Assembly (NCBI GenBank): GCA_937996595.1
Contig: CALKVC010000238.1
Location: forward strand, 1-22,747
DNA length: 22,747 nt
Direction: 5' to 3'
Source: an uncultured Chitinophagaceae bacterium
GTDB taxonomy: Bacteria > Bacteroidota > Bacteroidia > Chitinophagales > Chitinophagaceae
The translations under genes and the position numbers were made by a program. Under the pieces are notes generated by a model. The model saw only the letters and a list, made by a program, of their open reading frames with translations, had not been told where the DNA came from and did not search any database. Position 1 is the stretch's first letter. Each line of letters starts with the position of its first letter. Positions 8,437-17,092 of this stretch are shown here, one piece after another.

Positions 8437-9558
8437 TTATTTTAGCAGTTTCCTGCTGAGTTTTATAATGAGTTCCCGTAATTTCCTGTCAGTTTTATAA
8501 TCGTAGTGACTTTTGGGTGGAAGTTGCATGATGGCATCGAACTCCTCTTTTGAAATACCTAATTTCTTAGGAACAAAATCCAGATCCTGTTTCAGTATGG
8601 CTTCATCCATGATCGGTTTCTCAAGTTCCTGCAGGGCCTCGTTCCTGGTTAACTGTCCGGATACGATCAATGCAGACAAATGCGCCCTTCTTTTATCTAT
8701 GCCGAACTTTTTGGGTAAGATATATCCCTGGTAAAACCTGGTGATGATTGATTCATAATGCTTGCCTCCATAATCGCGCCAGCCAAGCTCAGTTTCAATT
8801 ATTTTTTTAGCCTTTGCCTTATCGTACTGCACAAAATCAAGCGGGCTTACCCATTGTATTTTTTTTATTTTCCAGTAATACGCATGTTTCTGAAAACTTA
8901 GCAGCGGAAAATCCTTTATCGGTTTTTTTCTGAACTGTTCATTGATGGCTTTAATGTTTACGGCATCATTGGTTTTATTTGCATATCGCCAGTGCAGCGG
9001 CAGAATGGCTTCTGTTGCCCTGTTGGTTCCGGCCATAATATACTTTACGCCATACCGGTTAGCCTGTTGAAACAATGTAGCGGAAATGGCATGGTCGGTT
9101 AACGCTTCCAGGTCTAAAACGGATGCATTAAGGTATGCCAGTTGCAGTTCCCTGAATTCGTTCCATTGAAGCACCCGCGTGTAGAGGTCAAACCCGAGCC
9201 TGTTAATGATATTCTCAATATTCTGTACAGCCAGTTCAGAATTCCACCCATTATCAAGGTGCACAACCAGTGGCCGCAATCCCAGTTGCTTTAGCAGGTA
9301 AACGGTATAGGTACTGTCTACACCACCGCTAACACCTGTTATGCAATCATATTTTTTATTCCTGCCCTCACCCTTTATTTTATCAGCCAGTTCATGCAAC
9401 CTGGAAGTTGCTTCAGCAGGTGAAAGCGGATGTTTATTAACAGCCATATCGTATTCGTTGCAATGATTGCAAACACCGTTTATATCGAATACGATATCCG
9501 GGTCTGATGTATCCATCACACAGCGAACACAGGCCTGGTAAACGCTTTTACTGTTCAT
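8437..9558 (-). CDS. wbuX: N-acetyl sugar amidotransferase (WbpG/WbuX/PseA family)
   Basis: 373 residues. The N-terminus has a four-cysteine zinc-type pair: Cys10-x2-Cys13 and Cys30-x2-Cys33 (CVRC, CNHC). It is followed by an ATP-pyrophosphatase PP-loop, TGVSGGVDST, near residues 73-82, and VHLDNGWNSELAVQNIENI. The family converts an N-acetyl group of a nucleotide sugar into an acetamidino group, using ATP and ammonia delivered by a HisH/HisF-like pair. Those partners are directly upstream: hisF stops one base before this start and hisH comes before that. In Pseudomonas O5, the WbpG/HisH2/HisF2 set gives UDP-ManNAc(3NAm)A; the nearby WbpB and WbpD homologues support a similar 2,3-diamino uronic acid here. 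The symbol is given for the family, not for exact orthology. Confidence 0.93.
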   Translation of the reverse strand: MNSKSVYQACVRCVMDTSDPDIVFDINGVCNHCNEYDMAVNKHPLSPAEATSRLHELADKIKGEGRNKKYDCITGVSGGVDSTYTVYLLKQLGLRPLVVHLDNGWNSELAVQNIENIINRLGFDLYTRVLQWNEFRELQLAYLNASVLDLEALTDHAISATLFQQANRYGVKYIMAGTNRATEAILPLHWRYANKTNDAVNIKAINEQFRKKPIKDFPLLSFQKHAYYWKIKKIQWVSPLDFVQYDKAKAKKIIETELGWRDYGGKHYESIITRFYQGYILPKKFGIDKRRAHLSALIVSGQLTRNEALQELEKPIMDEAILKQDLDFVPKKLGISKEEFDAIMQLPPKSHYDYKTDRKLRELIIKLSRKLLK

Positions 9559-9559
9559 G

Positions 9560-10321
9560 TTAAGTAATTAATTTGCTGAGCGACGCTTCATCAGGATAAG
9601 TGATAAGAACTGCCTTATGAGGCATCTTAAACACAAACATGCTGCCAGCCGCTACGGCTGAAGCGCCGCCTTCTTCAACCGCCTTTTTAAAGTCCAGCAC
9701 GGAAGCGGCACCGCTGTTGGCGATAACCGGTATATCAACCGATGCAGAAACCGCTTTGATCAATGGTATATCGTAGCCTTCAAACGTTCCGTCTTTATCA
9801 ATGGAACTGATGAATATTTCGCCGGCACCGGCATTGGTAACATTTTTCACATGCTCAGACAGGCTGGTTTGAATAGCTTTCCTGCCGTTCTGTTCATACA
9901 CTTTATACCGGCCCATCCAGTTTTTGCCAGCATCAATGGAAACTACGGTGCTGCTGCTCCCGAATAAGCGGGCTGTCTGCTCAATCAACCGCAGGTTATG
10001 AAAGGCAGCATTATTAAAAATCACTTTTTCATACCCTTCATACAGTACCCGTTTAACGTGTTCGATATGGCTGAGGCCGCCGCCATAACCCATTGGCATA
10101 AACGCTTCTCCGGCCAGTTCACTCAGCAATCTCATATCTGGCTCCCTTTTTTCGCGGGTGGCATCAATATCCAGTACGATCATTTCATCCACTTCTTTGT
10201 CGTTGAATATCCTTACTGCATTAATAGGATCACCCACATACCGGTGGTTACTGAATTTAACTGATTTATACAGGCCACCCTGGTGTAACATCAGGACGGG
10301 AATCACCCTACAACGACGCAT
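9560..10321 (-). CDS. wbuZ: HisF-like acetamidino-modification protein (HisF2/WbuZ)
   Basis: 253 residues, a (beta/alpha)8 barrel like the cyclase subunit of imidazole-glycerol-phosphate synthase. Both phosphate-binding halves are visible: YVGDPINAVRIFNDKEVDE, PMGYGGGLSHIEHVKRVL, and GAGEIFISSIDKDGTFEGYD with VIANSGAAS. The catalytic Asp11 of true HisF (IxCLDV) is replaced by Met11 (IPVLML), whereas Asp130 (VSIDAGK) is kept. Histidine biosynthesis is therefore unlikely; the barrel probably channels ammonia from HisH to the WbuX-type enzyme. The gene sits exactly between those two partners, 8 bp after hisH and one base before wbuX. Confidence 0.93.
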   Translation of the reverse strand: MRRCRVIPVLMLHQGGLYKSVKFSNHRYVGDPINAVRIFNDKEVDEMIVLDIDATREKREPDMRLLSELAGEAFMPMGYGGGLSHIEHVKRVLYEGYEKVIFNNAAFHNLRLIEQTARLFGSSSTVVSIDAGKNWMGRYKVYEQNGRKAIQTSLSEHVKNVTNAGAGEIFISSIDKDGTFEGYDIPLIKAVSASVDIPVIANSGAASVLDFKKAVEEGGASAVAAGSMFVFKMPHKAVLITYPDEASLSKLIT

Positions 10322-10329
10322 ACCGGAAA

Positions 10330-10950
10330 TTAATAGAATTTGATAAAATTTTCATATAATTTCATCCCGAATTTGTGGCTTTTCTCCGGGTGAAACTGCA
10401 CGCCCAGCACATTGTCTCTTTCCACTGCTGATACGAAGTTATAAGAATAATTAGTTTCTGCAAGTACATCTTCCTGCTGTACACAGGCCATGTGGTATGA
10501 GTGAACAAAGTAAAACCGATGATCCGGATACATTCCGGAAAACAGCCGGCTTTCCTTCTTTAGCTGCACATCATTCCAGCCCATATGCGGAATTTTAAAA
10601 TTTGCGGGCAGCCTGCCCTGGTCGAATTTTACAGCTTTCCCTTTTATCCATCCAAGCCCCGGCACAGGCATCCCCTCTTCACTGCCTTCCAGCAGCAATT
10701 GGGCACCCAGGCATACACCCAGTAACGGTGTTTTGTTTTCAATTACTTTTTGCCGGAGATTGCCCAAAAAACCCGATGCAAGTATTTGATGCATACCATA
10801 TTCAAAGGAACCAACGCCGGGAAGAATAAGTTTATCAGCACTGTCTATATCGTCGGGTAAAGAAGAAATGATTGCTTCTGTGCCTATCTTCTTCAGCATG
10901 TTCCTGATGGATTGGAGGTTACCAACCCCATAATCAATGATTGTGACCAT
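10330..10950 (-). CDS. wbuY: HisH-like glutaminase subunit (HisH2/WbuY)
   Basis: 206 residues, a single class I glutamine amidotransferase domain. The catalytic triad is complete: Cys80 in LLGVCLGAQLLLEGSEEG, and His187 and Glu189 in GVQFHPEKSHKFG. The N-terminus ITIDYGVGNLQSI-like segment (IIDYGVGNLQSIRNM) and LPGVGSFEYGM are typical of HisH. It should hydrolyse glutamine and pass ammonia to the neighbouring HisF-like barrel. No other histidine genes are near, and the HisF partner lacks a cyclase residue, so this copy belongs to sugar amidation rather than histidine synthesis. Confidence 0.93.
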   Translation of the reverse strand: MVTIIDYGVGNLQSIRNMLKKIGTEAIISSLPDDIDSADKLILPGVGSFEYGMHQILASGFLGNLRQKVIENKTPLLGVCLGAQLLLEGSEEGMPVPGLGWIKGKAVKFDQGRLPANFKIPHMGWNDVQLKKESRLFSGMYPDHRFYFVHSYHMACVQQEDVLAETNYSYNFVSAVERDNVLGVQFHPEKSHKFGMKLYENFIKFY

Positions 10951-10992
10951 GCTGCGGGATTAAGCATTTATTCGTTAACGTTATCACCATTG

Positions 10993-11889
10993 TCAGATAC
11001 TGTTCCTGATTTCATGCACCAGTTGTATGGCTTTTCTTGTTTCTGAGAGCGGAAAACCTTTCCCGGAAAGGATATTGCTGTACGACAGGGTATGTAATTC
11101 CGTAAAACCTTCGCTGAATTCAAACTCTTCGCCGTCTATGCTTAAAGAACGGAATGTGCGTTTTCCCGCAGCCCGTACATCTGCCGGAAGCGTTTGTTCA
11201 TTGATGCTGAGCATCCAGGTTACATTGGCCCTGTCCAATTCCAATGTGCCTTCAGCGGTATCTAACGTATGTTTGAAAACATTGTTCTGTTTTACATCAC
11301 CGAATATCCACATCAGCATATCGAAGAAATGCACACCAATGTTGGTGGCGATACCACCGCTTTTCTGTATGTCGCCTTTCCAGCTGGTATGGTACCAGTT
11401 CCCTCTTGAAGTGATGTACGTCAGGTTAACATCGAATTTCTTTCCTGATGTGTCGGCTGCAATTTTCTCTTTCAGTTTTATGATGGCCGGGTGCAGCCTT
11501 AACTGGAGGATAGTGAACACTTTTTTACCGGTTTCATTTTCTATCTCTTCAAGGGCATCTATATTCCATGGATTCAGCACCAGGGGTTTTTCACAAATTG
11601 CGTTTGCGCCTATCCGTAATCCGAACCGGATATGAGCATCGTGCAGGTAGTTGGGACTGCAAATGCTCACAAAATCCGTTTTAATGCCCTGCCTTTTCAG
11701 TTTCTCCAGGTGCCTGTCGAACCTTTCAAATTCCGTAAAGAAATCGGCATTGGGGAAATAACTGTCCAGTATGCCTACAGAATCATGCTTATCCAGCGCA
11801 GCCAGCAAATTATTCCCGGTGTCTTTTATCGCTTTCATGTGCCTGGGCGCAATATAACCGCCCGCTCCTATTAGTGCAAAATTTTTCAT
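10993..11889 (-). CDS. wbpB: UDP-GlcNAc uronate 3-dehydrogenase (WbpB/WlbA type, Gfo/Idh/MocA)
   Basis: 298 residues. It begins MKNFALIGAGGYIAPRHMKA, essentially the WlbA/WbpB N-terminus with its NAD-binding GxGGxI. The Gfo/Idh/MocA catalytic Lys101 is in CEKPLV and the conserved His187 in TNIGVHFFDMLMW; NLTYITSRGNWYHTSWKGD is family-specific. The enzyme oxidises the C3 hydroxyl of UDP-N-acetylglucosaminuronic acid, the first step towards 2,3-diamino-2,3-dideoxyuronic acids. A WbpE/WlbC-type aminotransferase normally follows, but none is visible in the window. The acetyltransferase of the same pathway is the next gene upstream in the transcript. Slightly shorter than the usual ~315 residues but with complete motifs. 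Confidence 0.93.
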   Translation of the reverse strand: MKNFALIGAGGYIAPRHMKAIKDTGNNLLAALDKHDSVGILDSYFPNADFFTEFERFDRHLEKLKRQGIKTDFVSICSPNYLHDAHIRFGLRIGANAICEKPLVLNPWNIDALEEIENETGKKVFTILQLRLHPAIIKLKEKIAADTSGKKFDVNLTYITSRGNWYHTSWKGDIQKSGGIATNIGVHFFDMLMWIFGDVKQNNVFKHTLDTAEGTLELDRANVTWMLSINEQTLPADVRAAGKRTFRSLSIDGEEFEFSEGFTELHTLSYSNILSGKGFPLSETRKAIQLVHEIRNSI

Positions 11890-11967
11890 TTTTGTTTGTG
11901 CTTATTTTTTTAAGTAGCTAAACCAAATAGCTGAAACAGGAATTATGTGATGCCTGTTTAATTTTGC

Positions 11968-12552
11968 CTACCTGGTCCTTCTTACCGTATTGTTTTCAAG
12001 TATGTATTCCTGCCCGCTTTCTTCGCAGACCGCCAAATTATTTTCATTGAATGAAAGCTTAACCCCGTATTCGCTCATCCAGCCTTTTTGCCTGGCCGGG
12101 TTTCCTGTCATCAATGCATAAGCGGGCACTGGTTTTGTTACAACCGCTCCTGCGCCGATAAAAGCATAAGCCCCTATTTCATTACCGCAAACAATGGTTG
12201 CATTGGCCCCTATGCTTGCCCCTTTTCTAACCAGTGTTTGCTTATACTCATGTTTACGTGTTACACCGCTTCGCGGATTGATCACGTTTGTAAACACCAT
12301 GGATGGGCCCAAAAACACATCATCCTCACAAATCACCCCTTCATAAATGGAAACATTGTTCTGTACTTTTACATTATTCCCCAGAACAACATGCGGGCTT
12401 ACCACCACATTCTGGCCTATATTACTGCCTTCGCCAATCCTGCAGTTACTCATGATATGCGAAAAATGCCAGATCTTCACCCCCTTACCAATCTCGCACC
12501 CATCATCTACGTAGCTGCTTTCGTGTACAAAATAATCTTTTGCTGGTTCCAT
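11968..12552 (-). CDS. wbpD: UDP-2-acetamido-3-amino-uronate N-acetyltransferase (WbpD/WlbB)
   Basis: 194 residues. A left-handed beta-helix acyltransferase with hexapeptide repeats from about residue 8 to 150 (for example VKIWHFSHIMSNCRIGEGSN and IGANATIVCGNEIGAYAFIG). VQNNVSIYEGV, DDVFLGPSMVFTNVINPRS and the C-terminal TGNPARQKGWMSEYG are characteristic of the WbpD/WlbB branch. It acetylates the 3-amino group of UDP-GlcNAc3NA with acetyl-CoA. The 3-N-acetyl group it makes is the group the WbuX/HisF/HisH trio would turn into an acetamidino group. It lies between the WbpB-type gene (78-bp gap) and a GT4 (7-bp gap). Confidence 0.93.
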   Translation of the reverse strand: MEPAKDYFVHESSYVDDGCEIGKGVKIWHFSHIMSNCRIGEGSNIGQNVVVSPHVVLGNNVKVQNNVSIYEGVICEDDVFLGPSMVFTNVINPRSGVTRKHEYKQTLVRKGASIGANATIVCGNEIGAYAFIGAGAVVTKPVPAYALMTGNPARQKGWMSEYGVKLSFNENNLAVCEESGQEYILENNTVRRTR

Positions 12553-12559
12553 GATTTAA

Positions 12560-13633
12560 TTATTGTTCAATATTTTCAGAATAAACCTGTTTCAATTGTT
12601 TCATATGATGCGCCAGTGTAAAATTTTCCATCACTCTTGCATATGCTTTTTCACTGAGCTGCCGGCGTTGTTCAGGATTATCAGCCAGTGTTTTCAGTTT
12701 TTGTGCGAATTCCCTTGTATCCTGCAAACTGAAAAAAACCGCCGTATCATCACATTGTTCGCGGAAAGATACAATATCACTCAATAACATGGGAACTTTC
12801 ATAGCCATTGTTTCCAGTACACCCAATGAAAACCCTTCAAACGTGGATGACATTACAAAAAGGTCATATTGAGGCAAAATTTCATGCATATTTGTTGCCA
12901 TGCCTTTCAGGTTGATGGCCACGCCAGACAGGCTGATCTGTTCCTGCAATTCCTTCCTTAACGGTCCTTCTCCGTAAATATCCAGTTGTATGTTATCGGT
13001 TTTAAGCAACCGGAATGCATCAACCAGGAACCGGTGATTTTTTTGCAGCCGCAAAGCGCCCACACTTATAACCCTGAATGGGCCATGTTCCTTTTTTTTA
13101 TTTACAGTCTCCTGGCTGAAAACCGCTGTATCGGCAAACGTGTAAATGGAATATGACCGGTAAGGTTTGATCTTTAAAAATGAAAAATATTCGGCAGTAG
13201 CCCCTTTTGCCACTCCAATAACAACCGACCTGCGTAAGCGATATGTACATTTATCCAGCAGGCGAATGAACCATTTTTTATATTCCACCGAAGTTGCTAT
13301 AAATGCATGGATAGTTGTAACCAATGTTACATGGCGGGGAGTAGCCATCCTGGCTATTATTGTTGGCCAAAAAAGGTGCGTATGTACAATGTTTACCCTG
13401 TATTTCTTAATCAGTTTCCGTAAAGTAAACGCTGTTAACGGGAAAAAGAACAAAGACCGCTGCCTGAGGCAAATAAATCTGTCGCAGGAAAGTTCTTTGC
13501 CAAACTGGTTATTGTCGTACAGCGTTACAACAATGTTTTCATACTCCGGCAGCTCTTTTAAAACCTTTACCAGCATTGTTTCTGCACCTCCCCTTCCCAG
13601 GTCGTAAATAAAGTGGAGGATTGTCTTTTTCAT
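12560..13633 (-). CDS. Glycosyltransferase, family 4
   Basis: 357 residues, a complete GT-B enzyme. The N-terminus has LHFIYDLGRGGAETMLVKVL (GGAE loop) and IVHTHLFWPTIIARMATPRH near residue 85. The C-terminal half has VISVGALRLQKNHRFLVDAF, LDIYGEGPLRKELQ, and the E-x7-E donor motif STFEGFSLGVLETMAMKVPM near 265-285. It matches poly-glycan GT4 proteins such as those that act early in repeat-unit assembly, but linkage cannot be assigned. Its stop lies 7 bp before the WbpD start and its own start follows the FkbM gene by 25 bp, so it is within the same transcript. Confidence 0.92.
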   Translation of the reverse strand: MKKTILHFIYDLGRGGAETMLVKVLKELPEYENIVVTLYDNNQFGKELSCDRFICLRQRSLFFFPLTAFTLRKLIKKYRVNIVHTHLFWPTIIARMATPRHVTLVTTIHAFIATSVEYKKWFIRLLDKCTYRLRRSVVIGVAKGATAEYFSFLKIKPYRSYSIYTFADTAVFSQETVNKKKEHGPFRVISVGALRLQKNHRFLVDAFRLLKTDNIQLDIYGEGPLRKELQEQISLSGVAINLKGMATNMHEILPQYDLFVMSSTFEGFSLGVLETMAMKVPMLLSDIVSFREQCDDTAVFFSLQDTREFAQKLKTLADNPEQRRQLSEKAYARVMENFTLAHHMKQLKQVYSENIEQ

Positions 13634-13658
13634 ATCTGCTGCAACTTGATTTCAGGAG

Positions 13659-14423
13659 TTAACGGGGTAAAATATGCAGGTCGATCAATTCCCTGTTATT
13701 ACAAAAAGTTTCTTTATCCATTATTTTTTGATTGCAGAATATTTCATAGCCGCAATTGGCAATCAGGTCATAGATCAGGTCGAGACGATCACCTTTAGCT
13801 GCGATGGGTTCCGGGTGTATGGCCACTATACAGGCCGGTTTAAGATTCCTCAATGTGTTGGTTGCACCTTTTAAGGCATCATATTCAGCTCCTTCCACAT
13901 CAATCTTTATAAAGGCAAGCCTTTCAATCTTTTTTAACTGTACAAAATCATCGATGCTGTACATGGCTACATTTACCGGGTTCAGCTCCCTGTCTTCCTT
14001 ATAGGAAACCATACTGTTGCTGTTATCTCCCCTGATTGCTGAAACATAAAAGACCGTGTTACCGCTGGTGGCGCCCATCGCTTCACTGTAAGCTTCAACA
14101 ATCTGCTGCAACTGGTTTATATGTATGGTATGTTTCAGCAATGTATTGGTTTCAGCGGCGGGTTCAAACGCATATACCTTACCGTTATTACCAGTCAGTT
14201 GGGCTGCTGCCGTTGAAAAAAGGCCGATATGCGCCCCGATATCCAATACGGTGTCGCCGGGTTTTACGTGCTTTTTCAGGAACATGAAATTATCCTGCTC
14301 GTAGTCTGAGGGAAAATAGTTCACATACCTTGCAGGCAGCCGAACGGGAAAGCCATTGATGGTTTTGCGGAGGCCTTTGCCGCCAGTAAAAGTATCCAGT
14401 AATTTATATACAACTTCTTTCAT
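13659..14423 (-). CDS. FkbM family SAM-dependent methyltransferase
   Basis: 254 residues. The SAM-binding motif GDTVLDIGAHIGLFSTAAAQ starts near residue 55, with VYAFEPAAETNTLL as the acidic post-motif I. The FkbM signature FIKIDVEGAEYDALKGA lies near 170-186. FkbM-type enzymes O-methylate hydroxyl groups, in polysaccharide loci usually sugars. Which residue is modified is not visible here. The first 50 residues (LLDTFTGGKGLRKTINGFPV and on) are a short lead-in found in many Bacteroidota members. Spaced 25-28 bp from its neighbours, in the main minus-strand run. Confidence 0.92.
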   Translation of the reverse strand: MKEVVYKLLDTFTGGKGLRKTINGFPVRLPARYVNYFPSDYEQDNFMFLKKHVKPGDTVLDIGAHIGLFSTAAAQLTGNNGKVYAFEPAAETNTLLKHTIHINQLQQIVEAYSEAMGATSGNTVFYVSAIRGDNSNSMVSYKEDRELNPVNVAMYSIDDFVQLKKIERLAFIKIDVEGAEYDALKGATNTLRNLKPACIVAIHPEPIAAKGDRLDLIYDLIANCGYEIFCNQKIMDKETFCNNRELIDLHILPR

Positions 14424-14451
14424 CAGGTAAACCGGTTTTTAGCCGTGCATA

Positions 14452-15738
14452 TCACTTAATGAATATGAATTTCATCCAGTATTCTTTTGTAAACAATAAA
14501 GTTAATATTAAAACAATGAAAAAACAGGCAGTAACGGAAAGTGCCGCTCCAAAATCGCCCGCTTCCTTAATAAAAAAATAATTGCACAACATACTTACCG
14601 CAATACTAATCAGCGAAAATGCAAGGATCTTCCTTTTCTGTTTATGATACAGCAGGAACGAAAAAAAGAAATAGGAAACAGACCATAAGAAATATCCCGT
14701 GCAAATTATATAGTTATACCTGATGGCTGCATGATAGTGCTCATTGATGAAAAGCTTATACATCAATGGCGTAAACAGGATGATGAGTATGGTAGCTGCG
14801 GCTATACCTGCCATGTAATAGATGAAATACTTCCTAATCAACCGGTAATTCACATTACTCTCAGACAGTAATGCATAAATACGCGGAAACACATACTGAA
14901 TTAGGGCAGAACTGAACAATATTACGATTGAGGCAAATACGCAGGCGATACTGTAAACACCAACGGTTTCATTGTTATCGCTGGTAAAATGTGCCAGGAA
15001 AAATTTATCGGATGCATTCATAGCAAAAATTGCAGCCTGCATCACAATGATCGGCACTGCATATACCAGTTCATTGATGATATGAGTCTTCCTGATACTT
15101 CCAAACAGGTACTGCTTTTTTATGAAATAGTAGAAGGCATAAACAGCAACCGCGGCTGATGATATCAATATGCCTGTAACCCGGCCTTCCCAGCGCCAGA
15201 AAAAAACCACTACCAGAATAAACGATAAACCCAGTTCCAGGACGGTTTTAAAAATATTAACCTTAAGGAAGGTCATCGGTTCATTGTTGTTCCTGGCCAG
15301 GCTTAACAATTGTTCGTTACAAAAAGAAAAATATGTTACCAGTGGAATGATCCAGATGAACATATAAGGAAAACCGTAAGTGTTGTGAATATACTCCCTG
15401 AAAATGAAAAATACCAGCATAGATAACAGCATCACCAGGAGCGGCAACAACATTGAAGTGGTAAAGAATGAACTGAATTCCTGTTTGCCAAGCTTGAAAT
15501 AATCGGTTGATGTGGAATGAATGATCCCCATCGACAGGAAAGGCATCAGGAAGAGCATGCTGTTACTGAACAGGCTTAACAAACCGTTTTCCGAAGGAAG
15601 TATATAAACCGGGTTGGTAAAAATGATCAACAGTAAAAAAGAAGCGCCTTTGGCAAAAAAATTTGAAAACGTATAGATACCAACTGACCTAACAATGGGG
15701 CTTTGCGTTAAACTCATCAATTTCCTGAAATGCAGCAT
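14452..15738 (-). CDS. Wzx-like polysaccharide flippase, copy 2
   Basis: 428 residues with about 12 predicted membrane helices and almost no soluble parts, as expected for the MOP-superfamily flippases that move undecaprenyl-linked repeat units to the periplasm. The N-terminal RSVGIYTFSNFFAKGASFLL and the FTNPVYILPSENGLLSLFSN loop are shared with the adjacent upstream gene: over the first 67 aligned residues 58 are identical. An alternative Met at residue 8 (MSLTQSP) matches the start of the neighbour more closely, so the first seven residues may not be translated. It is the downstream copy of a tandem pair; either could be the main transporter. Confidence 0.88.
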   Translation of the reverse strand: MLHFRKLMSLTQSPIVRSVGIYTFSNFFAKGASFLLLIIFTNPVYILPSENGLLSLFSNSMLFLMPFLSMGIIHSTSTDYFKLGKQEFSSFFTTSMLLPLLVMLLSMLVFFIFREYIHNTYGFPYMFIWIIPLVTYFSFCNEQLLSLARNNNEPMTFLKVNIFKTVLELGLSFILVVVFFWRWEGRVTGILISSAAVAVYAFYYFIKKQYLFGSIRKTHIINELVYAVPIIVMQAAIFAMNASDKFFLAHFTSDNNETVGVYSIACVFASIVILFSSALIQYVFPRIYALLSESNVNYRLIRKYFIYYMAGIAAATILIILFTPLMYKLFINEHYHAAIRYNYIICTGYFLWSVSYFFFSFLLYHKQKRKILAFSLISIAVSMLCNYFFIKEAGDFGAALSVTACFFIVLILTLLFTKEYWMKFIFIK

Positions 15739-15761
15739 CCGAAATATGTGTCTGTTGATAT

Positions 15762-17078
15762 TTATACAACCATCGTACCGGTTTCATTACCCGGCTTTCG
15801 CGGGAAAAACAATTTCCAGTATTCCCTGGTAAAGAGCAAAGTTAATATTAATACAATGGAATAGCAGGTGAAAACGGCAATGGCTGCGCCTTTATCTGCC
15901 CAATGACCTATAAAATAATAATTACAAGACAGGCTGATTGCGATACAACCGAAAGACAGGGCAAGTATTTTCTTTTTTTGTTTGTTATACAGCAGGAATG
16001 AATAGAAGAAATAACTGACAGACCAGAGGAAATACCCGATGCAAAGGATATAGATGTAATCCAGGGCAGGATGATATCTTTCATTGATAAAAAACCGGTA
16101 CATCAACGGTGTGAACAATATGATGAGTAATGTGCCTGCAGCCATGGCAATCAGGTAAATCATAAAATGTTTACGTATTGACCGGTAATTAACGGTTTTA
16201 GAAGACAGCTCCGTATAAATCCGCGGAAATACATATTGCAGCATGGCGGTACAAAAAACGATGATGATTGAACCGAATATGCTGGCAATACTGTAAATGC
16301 CTACTGTTTCATTATTATCTGTTGTAAAATGTGCCAGGAAGAATTTATCGGAGGCGCTCATCGAAAATATACTGGCCTGCATGGCTATAATGGGGATGGC
16401 ATAAACCAGTTCGTTAAGGATAAAACGTTTATTGACCTTTCCAAAAAGGTAACCCTTATTATAAAAATACATGTATGCAATTATACCGAGCACCACGGAG
16501 GATACCAGGATGCCGGTTACCCGGCCCTGCCAGTGCCAGGCAAAAAACACAACGAGTATAAATGATAAACCAAGGTCAAGCAGGGTTTTGGTCAGATTCA
16601 CTTTCAGGTAAGCCATCGGTTCATTGTTATTCCTGATCAGGCTCAGTAACTGTTCGTTACAGAATGTGAGAAAGGTAACCAATGGTATAAGCCAGGTAAA
16701 CATATCCGGAAACCCATATGCTTTCTGTAACTGATCGCGGAAGATATAAAGCACCGCAATGGATGCCAGTGTTACAGCAACCGGCATGATAAAACCGGTG
16801 GTAAAAAATGAGCGGAAGTTTTCCTTATCCAGTTTAAAAAAATCTGTTGATGTACTGTGTATGATACCGAGTGATACAAACGGAAGCAGGAAGAGCATGC
16901 TGTTGCTGAACAGGCTTAGCAACCCGTTTTCTGCAGGCTGGATATATACCGGGTTTGTAAATACGAATAATAAAAGAAAAGAAGCTCCTTTGGCAAAAAA
17001 ATTGGTGAAGGTGTAAATTCCAACAGACCTTATGACAGGACTCTTACTGATACTGATAAGTTTGCCGAGTAAAGACAT
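15762..17078 (-). CDS. Wzx-like polysaccharide flippase, copy 1
   Basis: 438 residues and about 12 membrane helices, a normal length for Wzx/MATE-like flippases. Family features include VIRSVGIYTFTNFFAKGASF at the first helix, NEPMAYLKVNLTKTLLDLGL, ASDKFFLAHFTTDNNETVGI in the middle, and GYFLWSVSYFFYSFLLYNKQ near residue 360. The last dozen residues (RKPGNETGTMVV) are absent in the tandem copy. The stop of this gene lies 23 bp before the start of its paralogue and its start 14 bp after the methyltransferase stop. Substrate is presumed to be the lipid-linked repeat unit made by this locus. Confidence 0.88.
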   Translation of the reverse strand: MSLLGKLISISKSPVIRSVGIYTFTNFFAKGASFLLLFVFTNPVYIQPAENGLLSLFSNSMLFLLPFVSLGIIHSTSTDFFKLDKENFRSFFTTGFIMPVAVTLASIAVLYIFRDQLQKAYGFPDMFTWLIPLVTFLTFCNEQLLSLIRNNNEPMAYLKVNLTKTLLDLGLSFILVVFFAWHWQGRVTGILVSSVVLGIIAYMYFYNKGYLFGKVNKRFILNELVYAIPIIAMQASIFSMSASDKFFLAHFTTDNNETVGIYSIASIFGSIIIVFCTAMLQYVFPRIYTELSSKTVNYRSIRKHFMIYLIAMAAGTLLIILFTPLMYRFFINERYHPALDYIYILCIGYFLWSVSYFFYSFLLYNKQKKKILALSFGCIAISLSCNYYFIGHWADKGAAIAVFTCYSIVLILTLLFTREYWKLFFPRKPGNETGTMVV

Positions 17079-17092
17079 GTTTTAGTAAACAC

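Noticed and set aside
9560..10950. HisH/HisF pair as part of a histidine operon
   Set aside because: No other his gene is near, the HisF copy lacks Asp11, and the pair is followed directly by the WbuX-type amidotransferase.
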